From NCBI GenBank assembly GCA_021204765.1, contig JAJPYU010000095.1:1-20784 (forward strand): DNA of 20,784 nucleotides, read 5' to 3'. The notes beneath the pieces were generated by a model. That model worked only from the letters and a program-made list of their open reading frames with translations, searched no databases and was not told where the DNA came from. Of this stretch, positions 13,814 to 20,784 are shown in pieces. Position 1 is the stretch's first letter. Each line of letters opens with the position of its first letter. The translations under genes were made by a program, and so were the position numbers. This DNA is from Clostridiales bacterium. GTDB taxonomy: Bacteria; Bacillota; Clostridia; Lachnospirales; Lachnospiraceae.

Positions 13814-15178
13814 TTAACTGCCTTCATCGACCTTCATTTTTCTTAGGAAATGGACCGCAAAGGGCAGGGCCGAGACAAAGGACAGGACAAATGCCCAGGC
13901 CTGAGACTCCTCTATGCCGTACAGACCCCGCAGGTTCGCCAATATGATGAGTATGGGGATGAAAAACAGTCCGCTTCTCATGGACGAGAGCAGTGAGGCA
14001 CCTACCTTTCGCCCGGTGCACTGAAGCATCATCTCCGTACTCATACAGAAAGGCACAGCCAAAAGGGCCACGCCCTGTATCCTGAGAGCCCGGATGCCTA
14101 TGACTATGACTTCCGGATCGTCCCTGAAAATACCGATGAGTCTTCCCGACAGGGCCAGCACGATGATGGCGGCTATGACCAGGACCGTCTCTGACATGAA
14201 GATGGTCACCTTGTATGCACTGCGCACCCTGCCGAATTTCTTCGCACCATAGTTAAAGCCGCAGACCGGCTGGAAGCCCTGGCCTATACCTATCCCGAAG
14301 GCGATCACGAAGAAGATGATGCGGGAGACTATGCTCATGGCAGCCACCGCGGCGTCGCCGTACACGGAGGCAAAGGAGTTTAAGAGGATAGTTGCCACGC
14401 TGTTTAATCCCTGGCGCAGCAGGCTGGGCAGGCCTGTGGTGACAATATCCGCCATCAGGGAGGGCTTTAATGATATGTAGCGTATGGAAAGCCTGCTGGT
14501 AGTCTTTTTCCTCAGAAACATCCCCAAAAGCACCAGAAAGCTGATGATCTGGCTGATGCAGGTGGAAAGTCCGGCTCCGGCTATACCCATCTTAAATCCG
14601 AACATGAAAATAGGATCGCCGATGATATTAAGGAGCGCCCCCGTCATGAGCCCGATAGTGCCCAGGGTGGCCTTGCTCTCATAGCGCAGGATGTTATTCA
14701 GAGTAAAGCCTGCCGCCATAAAGGGCGTGGCTATGAGGATATACCTGATGTAAGTCTCTGCGTAGGGGGCTATGGTGTCGGTGCTGCCCAGTACCATCAC
14801 TATGGGATGCAGCTCAAGACGGCAGACGACGGCTATGACAAAGCCGAAAAACAGGGAGACGAAGAAACCGGTGGAGGCGATGACATTTGCGGCGTCATAG
14901 TCCTTTTGTCCCAGCTTCCTGGAGATCAGGTTCCCGGAGCCCTGGCCGAAGAGGAAGCCGCAGGCCTGGATGATGGCCATAAAGCCGAAGACCACGCCCA
15001 CTGCCCCGCTGGCGCTGGTGCCAAGCCGCCCCACGAAAGCAGTGTCCACCAGATTGTAGATATTGGTGATGAGCATGCTGATGACAGTGGGGACGGACAG
15101 GCGCAGTATCAGCCTCTGCACCGGGGTCTCAGTCATCATCTCGTATTCAGATATATTGCTGTTGGTGTTTTTTCGCAT
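13814..15178 (-). CDS. MATE-family multidrug/toxin extrusion transporter
   Basis: This 454-aa integral membrane protein has the MATE layout: about twelve hydrophobic helices in two halves. The start TETPVQRLILRLSVPTVISM is followed by NLVDTAFVGRLGTSASGAVG, the typical first-helix signature. GQGSGNLISRKLGQKD is the first loop, and the second half has the equivalent GIGQGFQPVCGFNYGAKK. Such proteins export cationic drugs or metabolites using a Na+ or H+ gradient across the cell membrane. The ribosome binding site, GGGTGAG, is very close to the ATG. The gene is preceded by a repeated promoter plus candidate structured leader (15190-15322), so its expression may be controlled by RNA folding. The esterase gene lies downstream in the same direction. 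Confidence 0.92.
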   Translation of the reverse strand: MRKNTNSNISEYEMMTETPVQRLILRLSVPTVISMLITNIYNLVDTAFVGRLGTSASGAVGVVFGFMAIIQACGFLFGQGSGNLISRKLGQKDYDAANVIASTGFFVSLFFGFVIAVVCRLELHPIVMVLGSTDTIAPYAETYIRYILIATPFMAAGFTLNNILRYESKATLGTIGLMTGALLNIIGDPIFMFGFKMGIAGAGLSTCISQIISFLVLLGMFLRKKTTSRLSIRYISLKPSLMADIVTTGLPSLLRQGLNSVATILLNSFASVYGDAAVAAMSIVSRIIFFVIAFGIGIGQGFQPVCGFNYGAKKFGRVRSAYKVTIFMSETVLVIAAIIVLALSGRLIGIFRDDPEVIVIGIRALRIQGVALLAVPFCMSTEMMLQCTGRKVGASLLSSMRSGLFFIPILIILANLRGLYGIEESQAWAFVLSFVSALPFAVHFLRKMKVDEGS

Positions 15179-15189
15179 ATCTCACCCAA

Positions 15190-15287
15190 AGAGCGTGCCA
15201 GCCGTCGCGTGTTCCTCCGGGATATTGCATGTAATTGAACCGAGACACCGACGATACGTTGCCGCACTCCTCCCGGAACTGGCACTT
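15190..15287 (-). ncRNA. Candidate cis-regulatory leader RNA of the MATE gene, copy B
   Basis: The transcript from the promoter at 15294-15322 would begin near 15287 and run directly into GTGCCAG (15285-15279), which pairs perfectly with CTGGCAC (15201-15195); flanking U-G pairs extend the stem. Inside, GTTCC pairs with GGAAC and GGGA with TCCC. Compared with copy A, the sixth stem pair changes from G-C to A-U, a compensatory change. The 3' arm lies about 17 nt before the MATE ATG, so folding could affect access to the ribosome binding site. A 5-prime closed stem, a conserved interior and a position before an exporter gene are the form of a riboswitch, but the ligand is unknown. Confidence 0.45.
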
Positions 15288-15293
15288 GGGTGT

Positions 15294-15322
15294 ATTATAA
15301 GACATTGATGGACTAATGACAA
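15294..15322 (-). promoter_or_regulatory. Promoter in repeat element, copy B (MATE operon)
   Basis: On the minus strand TTGTCA (15322-15317) and TATAAT (15299-15294) are 17 bp apart, the same layout as copy A at 5139-5167. It would drive the MATE and esterase genes. Confidence 0.6.
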
Positions 15323-15328
15323 TATTAA

Positions 15329-15466
15329 ACAGTCAGTTTCAGGACGGATTACAAGTATGTAGTATGGAAAAATTATGCCATCATATACTATGTCAGGGAT
15401 AATTGCGTAGGGGTTTACCGCGTAATAAACAGTTATCAGGATATTACCAGGATTTTTGAAAAATAA
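15329..15466 (+). pseudogene. RelE/ParE-family toxin C-terminal fragment
   Basis: A reading frame with no start codon and a stop at 15464-15466 encodes FRTDYKYVVWKNYAIIYYV, then VGVYRVINSYQDITRIFEK. This is the pattern of the last 40 residues of RelE/ParE toxins (…YRxLVxxNYxIFYxV…VxIYRVxxxRxDxxxxF). The N-terminal half and any antitoxin are missing. The fragment begins just where the repeat element (copy B) ends, as if the element replaced the rest. It is read opposite to its neighbours. Confidence 0.6.
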
Positions 15467-15479
15467 AATCAAAAATAAT

Positions 15480-16265
15480 TCACTCAGGAAATACATAAGG
15501 CTGCTTTCTCTCCTCCACTTCCATGAATTTGAAAGGAACATCGAAAGTGCGTCCCAGGTTCTCCGGTGTCAGCACTTCACTGGTGAGGCCGGTGGTGACT
15601 ATCTCCCCTTTTTTCATAAAAACCAGTTGGGAGCAGTAATCCGCCGCCAGATTCAGGTCATGCAAAATGGCGATGATCGTCCTGCCTTTCTCCTCGTTTA
15701 GCCGCTTCATCAGCTGCATGAACCGGGCCTGCTGCTTTATGTCCAGACTGGAAATGGGCTCGTCCAGGATGATCCAGGGGGTGTCCTGGGCTATGGTCCT
15801 GGCTATCATCACCCGCTGGAGCTCGCCTCCGCTAAGTGTGGAGAGGCTCTTATCTTCCATGCCCCCGCAGTTGGTAATGCATATGGCCTCGTCGATGATC
15901 TCCTTATCGCACCAGGTCAGGGTGGAAAATGTGCCCCGGTAGGGCTCGCGTCCCATGGAGACCACGTCGTAGACAGAGAAATCTATGTCTGCGGCGAATT
16001 TCTGGGGGAGAAAGGCTATCTGCTGCGCCAGCTCCTTTTTGTCGAATTTGGAGGCGGGGATGCCGTCAAAGCAGACTGCGCCCGGCTCATGGGGGATCAG
16101 GCCCAGGATATGCCTGATAAGGGAGGTCTTCCCCGCGCCGTTGGACCCCAGGATGCCGTAGATCTCGCCCTGGGTGAAAGTAAGGGAAATGTCCTTAAGG
16201 ACTGCAAGCTTCCTGCGGTCCGGGGACCAGGATAAGTTGTTTACCGAAATTTCTGATATATTCAT
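15480..16265 (-). CDS. ABC transporter ATP-binding protein, cobalamin/siderophore type
   Basis: This ATPase of about 261 aa belongs to the FepC/BtuD group. Walker A is GSNGAGKTS, the Q-loop region is IAFLPQKFAADIDFSVYDVVSMGREP, the signature is LSGGELQRVMIAR, Walker B is WIILDEPISSLD, and the switch His is in ILHDLNLAADYC. It powers uptake through the FecCD-type permease encoded just upstream. The start ATG at 16265 overlaps the permease stop (ATGA), so the two are translationally coupled. Because the operon begins with a cobalamin riboswitch, vitamin B12 or a related corrinoid is the likely cargo, making this a BtuD equivalent. The open frame continues upstream into the permease gene, but that part is a shadow of the permease. 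Confidence 0.92.
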   Translation of the reverse strand: MNISEISVNNLSWSPDRRKLAVLKDISLTFTQGEIYGILGSNGAGKTSLIRHILGLIPHEPGAVCFDGIPASKFDKKELAQQIAFLPQKFAADIDFSVYDVVSMGREPYRGTFSTLTWCDKEIIDEAICITNCGGMEDKSLSTLSGGELQRVMIARTIAQDTPWIILDEPISSLDIKQQARFMQLMKRLNEEKGRTIIAILHDLNLAADYCSQLVFMKKGEIVTTGLTSEVLTPENLGRTFDVPFKFMEVEERKQPYVFPE

Positions 16266-17347
16266 CGTCTTCTGTACTGCCTCCATACCAGAAAAATAAA
16301 GTAAGGAGCCCCGCAAATCGACGTGATGATCCCGACCGGAATCTCTGTCGGCGCCGTCACCGTGCGTGCGATGGTGTCGCAGATCACCAGGAAAATGGCT
16401 CCAGTGAAAAACCCGTAGGGGATTACCTTGCGCAGGTCCGGTCCGCAGATCATGCGCACACAGTGGGGCATCATGAGACCCACGAAGCCTATGATGCCGC
16501 TGACGGAGACCGCTGACGCCACCAGTATGGTCGAGACGACGATGATCACCCGCCGCAGCTTCTTCGTGCTGATGCCAAGGCACTCCGCCTCCTCGTCCCC
16601 CAGGGTCAGTATGTTCAGCTTCCGGGAAAATGCGGAAAGGACTATGAGTCCCGCCACGGCAAAGAAGAATACGAATCTCACCCGCGGCCAGCTGGCGGAG
16701 GAGAAGCTCCCCATGGTCCACATATAGACCTTCCCGATCTGGTCATTGTGGAAAGTCATAAGCAGCGAGATCAGGGAGGAAAACAGTGTGCTTATGGCTG
16801 TGCCGGTGAGCAACATGTTCACCGTGGAGTATCTCCCGCCTATCTTCGCCACATTGTACACTACAAATACGGAAAAAAGCGCTCCCGCAAAGGCCAGCAC
16901 CCCGGTGCTCCCCAGCCCCAGAAAAGCCACCGACACCGAGATGCCGGGAAAGAGCATGGCCACCGTCGCCCCCAGCGCCGCCCCCGACGACACACCCAGT
17001 ATATGGGGATCCGCCAGGGGATTCCTGAATATGCTCTGAAACGCGGCACCCACTATGGCCAGTATCCCGCCCACCAGCGCTGACAGGCATATCCTGGGAA
17101 ACCTGACACTCCATATCACCGTGAGACTCGTCTTAGAGAAAGCTTCCCCATCAATCAGCCTCCCCACCAGGGGCACCCTCTCCAGCACTATCCCCAGACT
17201 GTCACTGACAGAAATATCCGCCGACCCGACAGACAGAGACCACACCATCGCGGCAAACAAGACAACCACCAACAGACAGAGATATCCTATGCGGATACCC
17301 CCTCTGTAATCTGAATTATGTTGTCTCTTGTTACCCTCGCCAGCCAT
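16262..17347 (-). CDS. FecCD-family ABC transporter permease (BtuC-like)
   Basis: This membrane permease of about 361 aa belongs to the FecCD/BtuC family, with roughly nine to ten hydrophobic helices. Family features are SVRFPRICLSALVGGILAIVGAAFQSIFRNPLADPHILG, with the classic 'R(F/L)PR' and 'NPLADP(H/Y)ILG' blocks, then GFVGLMMPHCVRMICGPD and the C-terminal PTEIPVGIITSICGAPYFIFLV, the standard ending. It forms the channel for corrinoid uptake with the ATPase and lipoprotein encoded either side. ATG 17347 is chosen over a TTG at 17374, since AAGGAAG lies 9 nt upstream. A short CTCTC/GAGAG hairpin followed by TTTT lies in the 90-bp gap after the binding-protein gene and could trim distal expression. 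Confidence 0.92.
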   Translation of the reverse strand: MAGEGNKRQHNSDYRGGIRIGYLCLLVVVLFAAMVWSLSVGSADISVSDSLGIVLERVPLVGRLIDGEAFSKTSLTVIWSVRFPRICLSALVGGILAIVGAAFQSIFRNPLADPHILGVSSGAALGATVAMLFPGISVSVAFLGLGSTGVLAFAGALFSVFVVYNVAKIGGRYSTVNMLLTGTAISTLFSSLISLLMTFHNDQIGKVYMWTMGSFSSASWPRVRFVFFFAVAGLIVLSAFSRKLNILTLGDEEAECLGISTKKLRRVIIVVSTILVASAVSVSGIIGFVGLMMPHCVRMICGPDLRKVIPYGFFTGAIFLVICDTIARTVTAPTEIPVGIITSICGAPYFIFLVWRQYRRR

Positions 17348-17436
17348 ACAATAAATCTTCCTTAAAAGCGACAATCATATCACGTATGTATATATAAAAG
17401 CAACTCTCGCTTCTTAGAGAGCCTCGGCGGTGCCTT

Positions 17437-18480
17437 TTACTCAAAAAGATCCGGATAGCAGATCTCCGCGATGGTCTGCACCCCTTCCGCGTTTCTGTAC
17501 CCCTGCCGGTCCAGGATATCCGTATCTATCCCGTACACGTTTCCTTCCTGCACCGCCGTCAGTTCATCATATGGCGCCGTGGACATGAACTCATCCACCC
17601 TATCCTCCGACATGATGATGATATCCGGATCCGCCTCTATGATGGTCTCCGTGTCAATGCTCCATCCGGAGACATCCTTAGCGATATTGTCCGCACCGGA
17701 CAGGTCAAGTATCCCTCCGATGAAGGTATCCCCGCCTGCGGTAAAATCACCATACTCTCCGAAATCCACAACATAGTAGACTGTCGGTTCGTCCCGTCCG
17801 GCTATGGTCAGGGCCACCTCGTCGATGGTATCCTGCATCTGTTCCACCAGCTGCGCCGCCATATCATTGGCGTTCATCACACTCCCCAGAGTCTCTATCA
17901 TGCCGTAGACCCCGGTCACATCCTCCTCATCGTAGAGGGTAATCACCGGGATGCCTACATCCTCCAGCTTCTGTGAATTCTCATCATCGAAATGAGTGGA
18001 GACTATGACCACATCCGGCTCCAGGGCGATGATGGCCTCAATGTCCGGATCATAGAGTGACCCCACAGAATCGATGTCCACCACATCTTCCGGATAGTCG
18101 CAGTAATCGCTCCTGCCTACCAGCTTGTCCTCCACTCCAAGGAAATACATAGTCTCAGTCAGGTTTGGTGCCACGGAGACCACCCTTTCGGGTTCGCTCT
18201 CGATAGTGACCTCCTCACCATAGGAGTCTGTTACGGTGATAGGGTATACGGTTTCTCCCGCTGTCACCGCAGATTCAGCATCCTCAATCTCCGTCTCATC
18301 TGCATCTGAGGCCTCTTCCGTTTCATCCTCTGCTGACAGCTCCTCAGTCTCATCTGCAGCAGAAATCTCCTCCACGGCAGATCCCTCAGCCGCATCCTCC
18401 GCACTGCTGCCGCAGCCCGCCAGCATTGACGCTGCCAGACCTGCTGCCAGCAGCATCGCTAAAATACTTTTCCCCTTCAT
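17437..18480 (-). CDS. Cobalamin-type ABC transporter substrate-binding lipoprotein (BtuF-like)
   Basis: This 347-aa binding protein is exported and lipid-anchored: the signal peptide ends in the lipobox LAGC with Cys23. Residues of about 24-75 are a very acidic, low-complexity linker rich in Glu, Asp, Ala and Ser. The rest is a class III periplasmic-binding fold: PERVVSVAPNLTETMYFLG, DKLVGRSDYCDYPEDV, then ALEPDVVIVSTHFDD and a C-terminal EADPDIIIMSEDR. The pattern fits corrinoid or siderophore binders. The start follows GAGAGGAA. It is the first gene after a cobalamin riboswitch and terminator, so B12 is the likely ligand. The long acidic tether should hold the domain away from the membrane. 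Confidence 0.93.
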   Translation of the reverse strand: MKGKSILAMLLAAGLAASMLAGCGSSAEDAAEGSAVEEISAADETEELSAEDETEEASDADETEIEDAESAVTAGETVYPITVTDSYGEEVTIESEPERVVSVAPNLTETMYFLGVEDKLVGRSDYCDYPEDVVDIDSVGSLYDPDIEAIIALEPDVVIVSTHFDDENSQKLEDVGIPVITLYDEEDVTGVYGMIETLGSVMNANDMAAQLVEQMQDTIDEVALTIAGRDEPTVYYVVDFGEYGDFTAGGDTFIGGILDLSGADNIAKDVSGWSIDTETIIEADPDIIIMSEDRVDEFMSTAPYDELTAVQEGNVYGIDTDILDRQGYRNAEGVQTIAEICYPDLFE

Positions 18481-18573
18481 AAGTTCCTCTCTTTCCGGCG
18501 TTCCTTCGCCTGTTAAATTTCAACTGAACTTAAATCAGGGAAACCAGGCCAAAAGAAAATGCACAGAAAACTA

Positions 18574-18603
18574 AAGCCCATTTACGCATAGTAAATGAGC
18601 CCG
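18574..18603 (-). terminator. Intrinsic terminator in the btu-like leader
   Basis: On the minus strand GCTCATTTAC pairs with GTAAATGGGC (one G-U pair) around a TATGC loop, followed by TTTAGTTTT. It lies between the cobalamin riboswitch and the binding-protein gene, the place expected for the off-switch when B12 is abundant. It is about 195 nt from the aptamer end, so the antiterminator must bridge that gap or lie in it. Confidence 0.75.
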
Positions 18604-18799
18604 AGATACCTGTCACCGCTCACCCGGCAGCCTCCCCACCATGCGCAATCCGTCTGCTTCGCAGACGTCTCAGCCTCTTACGGTGCTGTGATTGCTTATA
18701 GACAATGAGCAGCAACACTTCGTACAGCCAGTTCCTCGTGGCCCGGTGCCGCAGATCCCGCATAATTTACAAAATACAATACCCGCGACCCCATGTACA

Positions 18800-19048
18800 C
18801 GGCAGGCAGGTCTCCTGACTCAGAGATCACCACAGCCATCCGCCTTCCCGGTCTCCCAGTGGCATAATGGATGTCTGCTCCCTCAACACAGTGACGAGTT
18901 CGCACAGGATTCTCACCTGTTTCCCTTTTCACCAGGCCTAAGCCAAAATAAAGATTGCGCTTGCGCGATCTTCGCGCGAGCGGGTTGCGTAAGCAACAAA
19001 TTCCATTCCGCAAGCTGCGCATCCTATGGCTTCACCTGACACCTGCCG
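18800..19048 (-). promoter_or_regulatory. Cobalamin riboswitch
   Basis: Read on the minus strand, this region has the standard cobalamin aptamer elements: GGGAAACAGGTGAGAATCCTG, GCCACTG, GGGAGACCGGGAAGG and the B12 box, AGTCAGGAGACCTGCC, near the 3' end. The outer stem P1 is CGGCAGG (19048-19042) with CCTGCCG (18806-18800). An extra GC-rich hairpin (GCTCGCGCGAAGATCGCGCAAGC, near 18960-18985) enlarges a side arm. It controls the binding protein/permease/ATPase operon downstream, which identifies the cargo as a corrinoid. Confidence 0.93.
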
Positions 19049-19067
19049 CTTCTGTTCAGTTGCTTAA

Positions 19068-19096
19068 ACAATACCACAGGCAGGCAAAATAGTAAA
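19068..19096 (-). promoter_or_regulatory. Promoter of the corrinoid-uptake operon
   Basis: On the minus strand TTTACT (19096-19091) and TATTGT (19073-19068) are 17 bp apart, and the riboswitch begins about 20 nt beyond. The hexamers are moderate matches, so this is a likely rather than certain assignment. Confidence 0.45.
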
Positions 19097-19165
19097 GAAA
19101 TTTCGATTCACAGCCACCTTTTCCTACATATTTTGTTACTTTTCACAAGGCAACATATTTTCTTT

Positions 19166-19203
19166 ACATATGTCTTGTCATATGTGAATCAATATGCTAT
19201 AAT
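19166..19203 (+). promoter_or_regulatory. nadA promoter with palindromic operator
   Basis: TTGTCA (19175-19180) and TATAAT (19198-19203) are 17 bp apart. A palindrome, ACATATG-TCTTGT-CATATGT (19166-19185), covers the -35 element. NAD synthesis genes in Firmicutes are commonly repressed by NiaR-type niacin sensors or NadR/NrtR-type proteins, so this may be such a site; the motif itself was not matched to a specific regulator. Confidence 0.65.
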
Positions 19204-19228
19204 TCCCCTGCCTGCGGGCCAGCTGACG

Positions 19229-19245
19229 TGCCCGCTTTGCGGGCA
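19229..19245 (+). other. Hairpin in the nadA leader
   Basis: TGCCCGC (19229-19235) and GCGGGCA (19239-19245) form a perfect 7-bp stem with a TTT loop in the nadA 5' leader. It is followed by an A-rich stretch, not T-rich, so it is not an intrinsic terminator in this direction. Its role is unknown. Confidence 0.55.
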
Positions 19246-19282
19246 TCACCACAAAAAAGAATCGAGGTTAACCATCAACGCT

Positions 19283-20185
19283 ATGACCATCACAGAGAGA
19301 ATAAAACAGCTTAAAAGAGAAAAGGACGCGGTGATACTGGCTCACTATTATGTGCGCCCGGAGATCCAGGATATCGCCGATTACATTGGGGACTCATTTT
19401 ATCTCAGCCGCACTGCGGCTTCCCTGCCCAACAGGACCATCGTCTACTGCGGGGTCTCCTTCATGGGAGAGAGCGCCCGCCTGCTCTGCCCGGACAGGGA
19501 CGTCCTGATGCCGGACATCTGCGCAGACTGTCCCATGGCCCATATGGTGACAAAGGGGGAAGTGGATGCCGTCAGGGATCAGTATGGCGATCTGGCAGTA
19601 GTCTGTTATATCAATTCCACTGCCGAGATAAAGTCCTGGTCTGATGTCTCCGTCACCTCCGCCAACGCGGTGAAAATAGTCAGGAATCTGCCGAATAAAA
19701 ATATCCTGTTCATTCCTGATAAGAACCTGGGCCGCCATATTGCCGGACAGGTTCCTGAGAAAAATGTTATCACAGTCCGGGGTTACTGCCCCGTCCATGA
19801 GCATATATCAGCGGATGAGATAATGCAGCAAAAGGAGGCCCATCCCGAAGCCGAGGTGCTGGCCCATCCTGAGTGCACTCAGGCTGTTCTCAACAAGGCA
19901 GACTATATCGGCTCCACATCGGGGATTATCTCCTATGCTGTGAAAAGTCAGAAAAAAGAATTTATAATTGCTACGGAATCCGGCGTACTCCATGAATTAA
20001 AAAAGCAGAATCCTGATAAGGAATTCTATTTCCCCGCCACCGAGCCCATCTGCAATGATATGAAGCTGATCACACTGGAGAAAGTCCTCCATGTGCTGCA
20101 GACCGGCGAAAATCAGGCTTCCGTCAGCGCTGAAACGGCTGACAGGGCTGCGGCGACGCTGACCAGGATGCTGGACCTTGCATAA
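19283..20185 (+). CDS. nadA: Quinolinate synthase
   Basis: This 300-aa cytoplasmic 4Fe-4S enzyme condenses iminoaspartate with dihydroxyacetone phosphate to make quinolinate, the second step of de novo NAD synthesis. Family motifs run in order: AVILAHYYVRPEIQDIADYIGDS, VYCGVSFMGESA, ADCPMAHMV, CYINSTAEIKSWSDV, IPDKNLGRH, HPECTQAVLNKADYIGSTSGI and EPICNDMKL. The three likely cluster ligands are Cys83, Cys169 and Cys257, spaced as in characterised enzymes of this length. An open frame extends upstream to 19133, but it crosses the promoter, so ATG 19283 (MTITERIKQLKR) is chosen. The ribosome binding site is weak, GAGG about 16 nt upstream. nadB follows after 124 bp. Confidence 0.95.
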   Translation: MTITERIKQLKREKDAVILAHYYVRPEIQDIADYIGDSFYLSRTAASLPNRTIVYCGVSFMGESARLLCPDRDVLMPDICADCPMAHMVTKGEVDAVRDQYGDLAVVCYINSTAEIKSWSDVSVTSANAVKIVRNLPNKNILFIPDKNLGRHIAGQVPEKNVITVRGYCPVHEHISADEIMQQKEAHPEAEVLAHPECTQAVLNKADYIGSTSGIISYAVKSQKKEFIIATESGVLHELKKQNPDKEFYFPATEPICNDMKLITLEKVLHVLQTGENQASVSAETADRAAATLTRMLDLA

Positions 20186-20204
20186 TTTACCTGTTCTCAC
20201 GGTT

Positions 20205-20248
20205 CCGGCAGCAGGCTGCCCGACGAGAGCCTGAAAACTAACTGCCGG
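20205..20248 (+). other. Nested stem-loop between nadA and nadB
   Basis: CCGGCAG (20205-20211) pairs with CTGCCGG (20242-20248), and inside it CAGGCT (20212-20217) pairs with AGCCTG (20228-20233). No T-run follows, so nadA and nadB are probably still co-transcribed. It may tune the ratio of the two proteins. Confidence 0.45.
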
Positions 20249-20309
20249 AGCTTTACTGACGAAAGATTTGAATGTTTTCATGAATTAAATGATGCTGAGG
20301 TAATACAAT

Positions 20310-20784
20310 ATGTATAAACAAAGAAAAACCATAAAAACCATAAACGTACATTATGACACCGTCATCGTCGGTTGCGGAGTGGCCGGGCTTTTCACCGCTC
20401 TCCACCTCCCCTCAGACATGAGGATACTCATGATCTGCAAGGAGGATCTGGATACCTGTGATTCCATGCTGGCCCAGGGCGGCATCTGCGTCCTGAGGGA
20501 CAGCGGCGATTACGATTCCTATTTTGAGGACACCATGCGGGCCGGCCACTATGAGAACCGCAGGGAGAGCGTGGATATCATGATCCGCTCCAGCAGACAC
20601 GTGATCGATGAGCTGCAGAGCCTGGGTGTCCGTTTTGCGAAAAATCCTGACGGCTCTCTTGCGTACACCAGGGAGGGAGCCCATTCCAGGCCCCGCATCT
20701 GTTTCCACGAGGATATCACCGGCAAAGAGATCACCACTACGCTCCAGCGCCATGTACTTAAGCTTCCAAATGTCACCGTCATGG
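20310..20784 (+). CDS. nadB: L-aspartate oxidase, N-terminal part (runs off the window)
   Basis: The first 158 residues are present and the frame is open to the window end. After a short basic lead comes YDTVIVGCGVAGLFTALHLP, the FAD-binding GxGxxG fold, then DSMLAQGGICVL (the S-x-x-AQGG block of the succinate dehydrogenase/aspartate oxidase family) and LAYTREGAHSRPRICFHEDITGKEIT, the aspartate-oxidase version of the substrate region. It oxidises aspartate to iminoaspartate, which NadA uses next. In an anaerobe fumarate would be the electron acceptor. GAGG lies 9 nt before the ATG. The order nadA-nadB is typical in Clostridia, where nadC usually follows. Confidence 0.93.
   Translation, partial: MYKQRKTIKTINVHYDTVIVGCGVAGLFTALHLPSDMRILMICKEDLDTCDSMLAQGGICVLRDSGDYDSYFEDTMRAGHYENRRESVDIMIRSSRHVIDELQSLGVRFAKNPDGSLAYTREGAHSRPRICFHEDITGKEITTTLQRHVLKLPNVTVM

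Noticed and set aside
15181..15293. CACCC/GGGTG pairing that would hide the MATE ribosome binding site
   Set aside because: The CACCC strand (15292-15288) lies between the -10 element and the predicted start of transcription, so it is probably not in the RNA unless transcription starts upstream.
16266..16721. Longer N-terminus (413 aa) for the ATPase
   Set aside because: The upstream part is an out-of-frame copy of the permease gene, and ATG 16265 with the ATGA overlap fits the family.
19133..19282. Longer NadA N-terminus
   Set aside because: It would start upstream of the -35/-10 promoter, and the family begins near MTITERIKQL.
1..20784. CRISPR array, tRNA, rRNA, integrase or transposase
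   Set aside because: No regularly spaced repeats, RNA gene signatures or recombinase motifs were seen on either strand.

Overview
The window reads as a chromosomal segment of a Gram-positive anaerobe of the class Clostridia, most like Lachnospiraceae. The evidence is a lipoprotein signal peptide on the transporter binding protein, B. subtilis-like OhrR and OhrR operator, β-phosphoglucomutase, AraC regulators with an N-terminal cupin, strong GGAGG-type ribosome binding sites and moderate GC. No IS element, tRNA, rRNA, CRISPR array or prophage gene was seen.

Layout. (1) 1-3.5 kb: AraC regulator, convergent β-phosphoglucomutase (pgmB), then a small LpdD-like protein divergent from a second AraC regulator. 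(2) 3.5-5.2 kb: a class II Fic enzyme with a C-terminal winged helix. It lies between 47-bp imperfect direct repeats and next to remnants of a broken gene; two copies of one spaced inverted repeat sit upstream. (3) 5.2-11.8 kb: a rightward block. It has a textbook OhrR promoter/operator, a 15-codon glutathione-peroxidase remnant, ohrR, and four genes of unusual make-up: a polysaccharide-pyruvyltransferase family protein, a thioester-reductase/acyl-AMP-ligase fusion, an unrecognised 174-aa protein, and a GMC oxidoreductase with a four-cysteine Fe-S motif. (4) 11.9-15.3 kb leftward: a MATE exporter followed by a sialate O-acetylesterase-family protein fused to a cysteine-rich small domain. (5) 15.5-19.1 kb leftward: a cobalamin riboswitch, a terminator and a complete binding protein/permease/ATPase set (BtuFCD-like). 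(6) 19.2 kb to the end, rightward: nadA and the start of nadB (de novo NAD synthesis).

Two things look least described. One is a ~120-bp repeated element, present before the MATE gene and before the Fic-side gene remnant. Each copy carries a promoter (TTGYCA-17-TATAAT) followed at once by a ~95-nt leader able to fold into a closed stem, with one compensatory A-U to G-C change between copies: a candidate cis-regulatory RNA. The other is the pyruvyltransferase/reductase-ligase/unknown/GMC cluster, which looks like a pathway that activates, reduces and oxidises an acyl or carboxylic-acid substrate and sits directly behind a peroxide-sensing regulator. Its product cannot be named from sequence alone.
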